A stretch of 64,000 nucleotides of DNA from Melanopsichium pennsylvanicum (Eukaryota > Basidiomycota > Ustilaginomycetes > Ustilaginales), in contig OAPG01000011.1 of the NCBI GenBank assembly GCA_900208305.1, positions 496,001 through 560,000 of the forward strand, in the 5' to 3' direction. Positions within the stretch are counted from its first letter, which is position 1; each line of letters starts with the position of its first letter. Below, in pieces: positions 63,934-64,000 of this stretch. The translations under genes and the position numbers were made by a program. Below the pieces are notes generated by a model. It ran no database searches and was not told the origin of the DNA. It saw only the letters and a program-made list of their open reading frames with translations.

Positions 63934-64000
63934 ATGGCTACGATATTGAATCCGACTCTGCGGGCGAGGTTGAGTGAGTTGCGCGATCCGAGGCTTTCTT
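63934..64000 (+). CDS. Possible N-terminus of a divergent gene (weak)
   Basis: An ATG after a GACGAC repeat opens a frame of 22 codons to the window edge (MATILNPTLRARLSELRD start), without stop. The start lies 81 bp from the QCR8 ATG on the other strand. The peptide resembles a mitochondrial-type amphipathic N-terminus, but too little is visible to support a gene. Confidence 0.2.
   Translation, partial: MATILNPTLRARLSELRDPRLS

Overview
The window is nuclear DNA of a basidiomycete smut fungus, most likely a member of the Ustilaginaceae close to Ustilago or Sporisorium. The strongest lineage marker is a repellent (Rep1) precursor at about 28.5-30.3 kb, a secreted Kex2-processed repeat protein known from smuts. 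Short GT-AG introns, mostly with GTAAGT donors, a compact gene layout with long intron-poor ORFs, and trinucleotide-rich coding repeats agree with this. No bacterial operons, CRISPR arrays or viral genes are visible. I cannot fix the species from the sequence alone.

Layout. 1-1.3 kb: FAD amine oxidase, running off the left edge. 2.1-5.0 kb: Skt5/Chs4-like chitin synthase activator with a very long CAA/Gln tract. 6.3-7.1 kb: WW-domain protein. 7.7-8.6 kb: complex I subunit NDUFA5. 9.1-10.35 kb: RWD-domain protein (RWDD2 type). 10.8-11.55 kb: Rcf2-type HIG1 protein. 12.9-16.6 kb: Gin4/Hsl1/Cdr2-type kinase. After a 4.3-kb stretch without genes come CENP-O/Mcm21 (20.9-22.2 kb), METTL16-type RNA methyltransferase (22.4-24.5 kb) and an Ert1/AcuK-type Zn2Cys6-PAS regulator (24.9-27.9 kb). 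Rep1 follows at 28.5-30.3 kb, then a 3.7-kb gap.

Right half. Rpt4 proteasome ATPase (34.0-35.3 kb) is divergent from clathrin heavy chain (36.5-41.7 kb). Sorting nexin Snx4 (42.3-44.1 kb) is divergent from the fission protein Fis1 (44.7-45.4 kb). An HPP-family membrane protein (45.8-48.0 kb) and the APC/C activator Cdh1/Cru1 (49.5-51.5 kb) precede a 5-kb low-gene stretch that ends in histone H3 (56.5-57.0 kb). Then come lunapark (57.7-59.1 kb), an iron-type alcohol dehydrogenase (59.3-60.6 kb), a 494-bp element with terminal inverted repeats, an intron-containing tRNA-Glu(UUC) and complex III subunit Qcr8 (62.6-63.9 kb).

Functionally this is a housekeeping neighbourhood (respiration, trafficking, cell cycle, proteasome, chromatin) rather than an effector or biosynthetic cluster. 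Several genes touch shared processes: NDUFA5, Rcf2 and Qcr8 in the respiratory chain, Snx4 and Fis1 in membrane and mitochondrial quality control, and the Gin4-type kinase, Cdh1 and CENP-O in the cell cycle. They do not form an obvious cluster. Spliced models were built by hand from splice signals and reading-frame continuity, so they are predictions.
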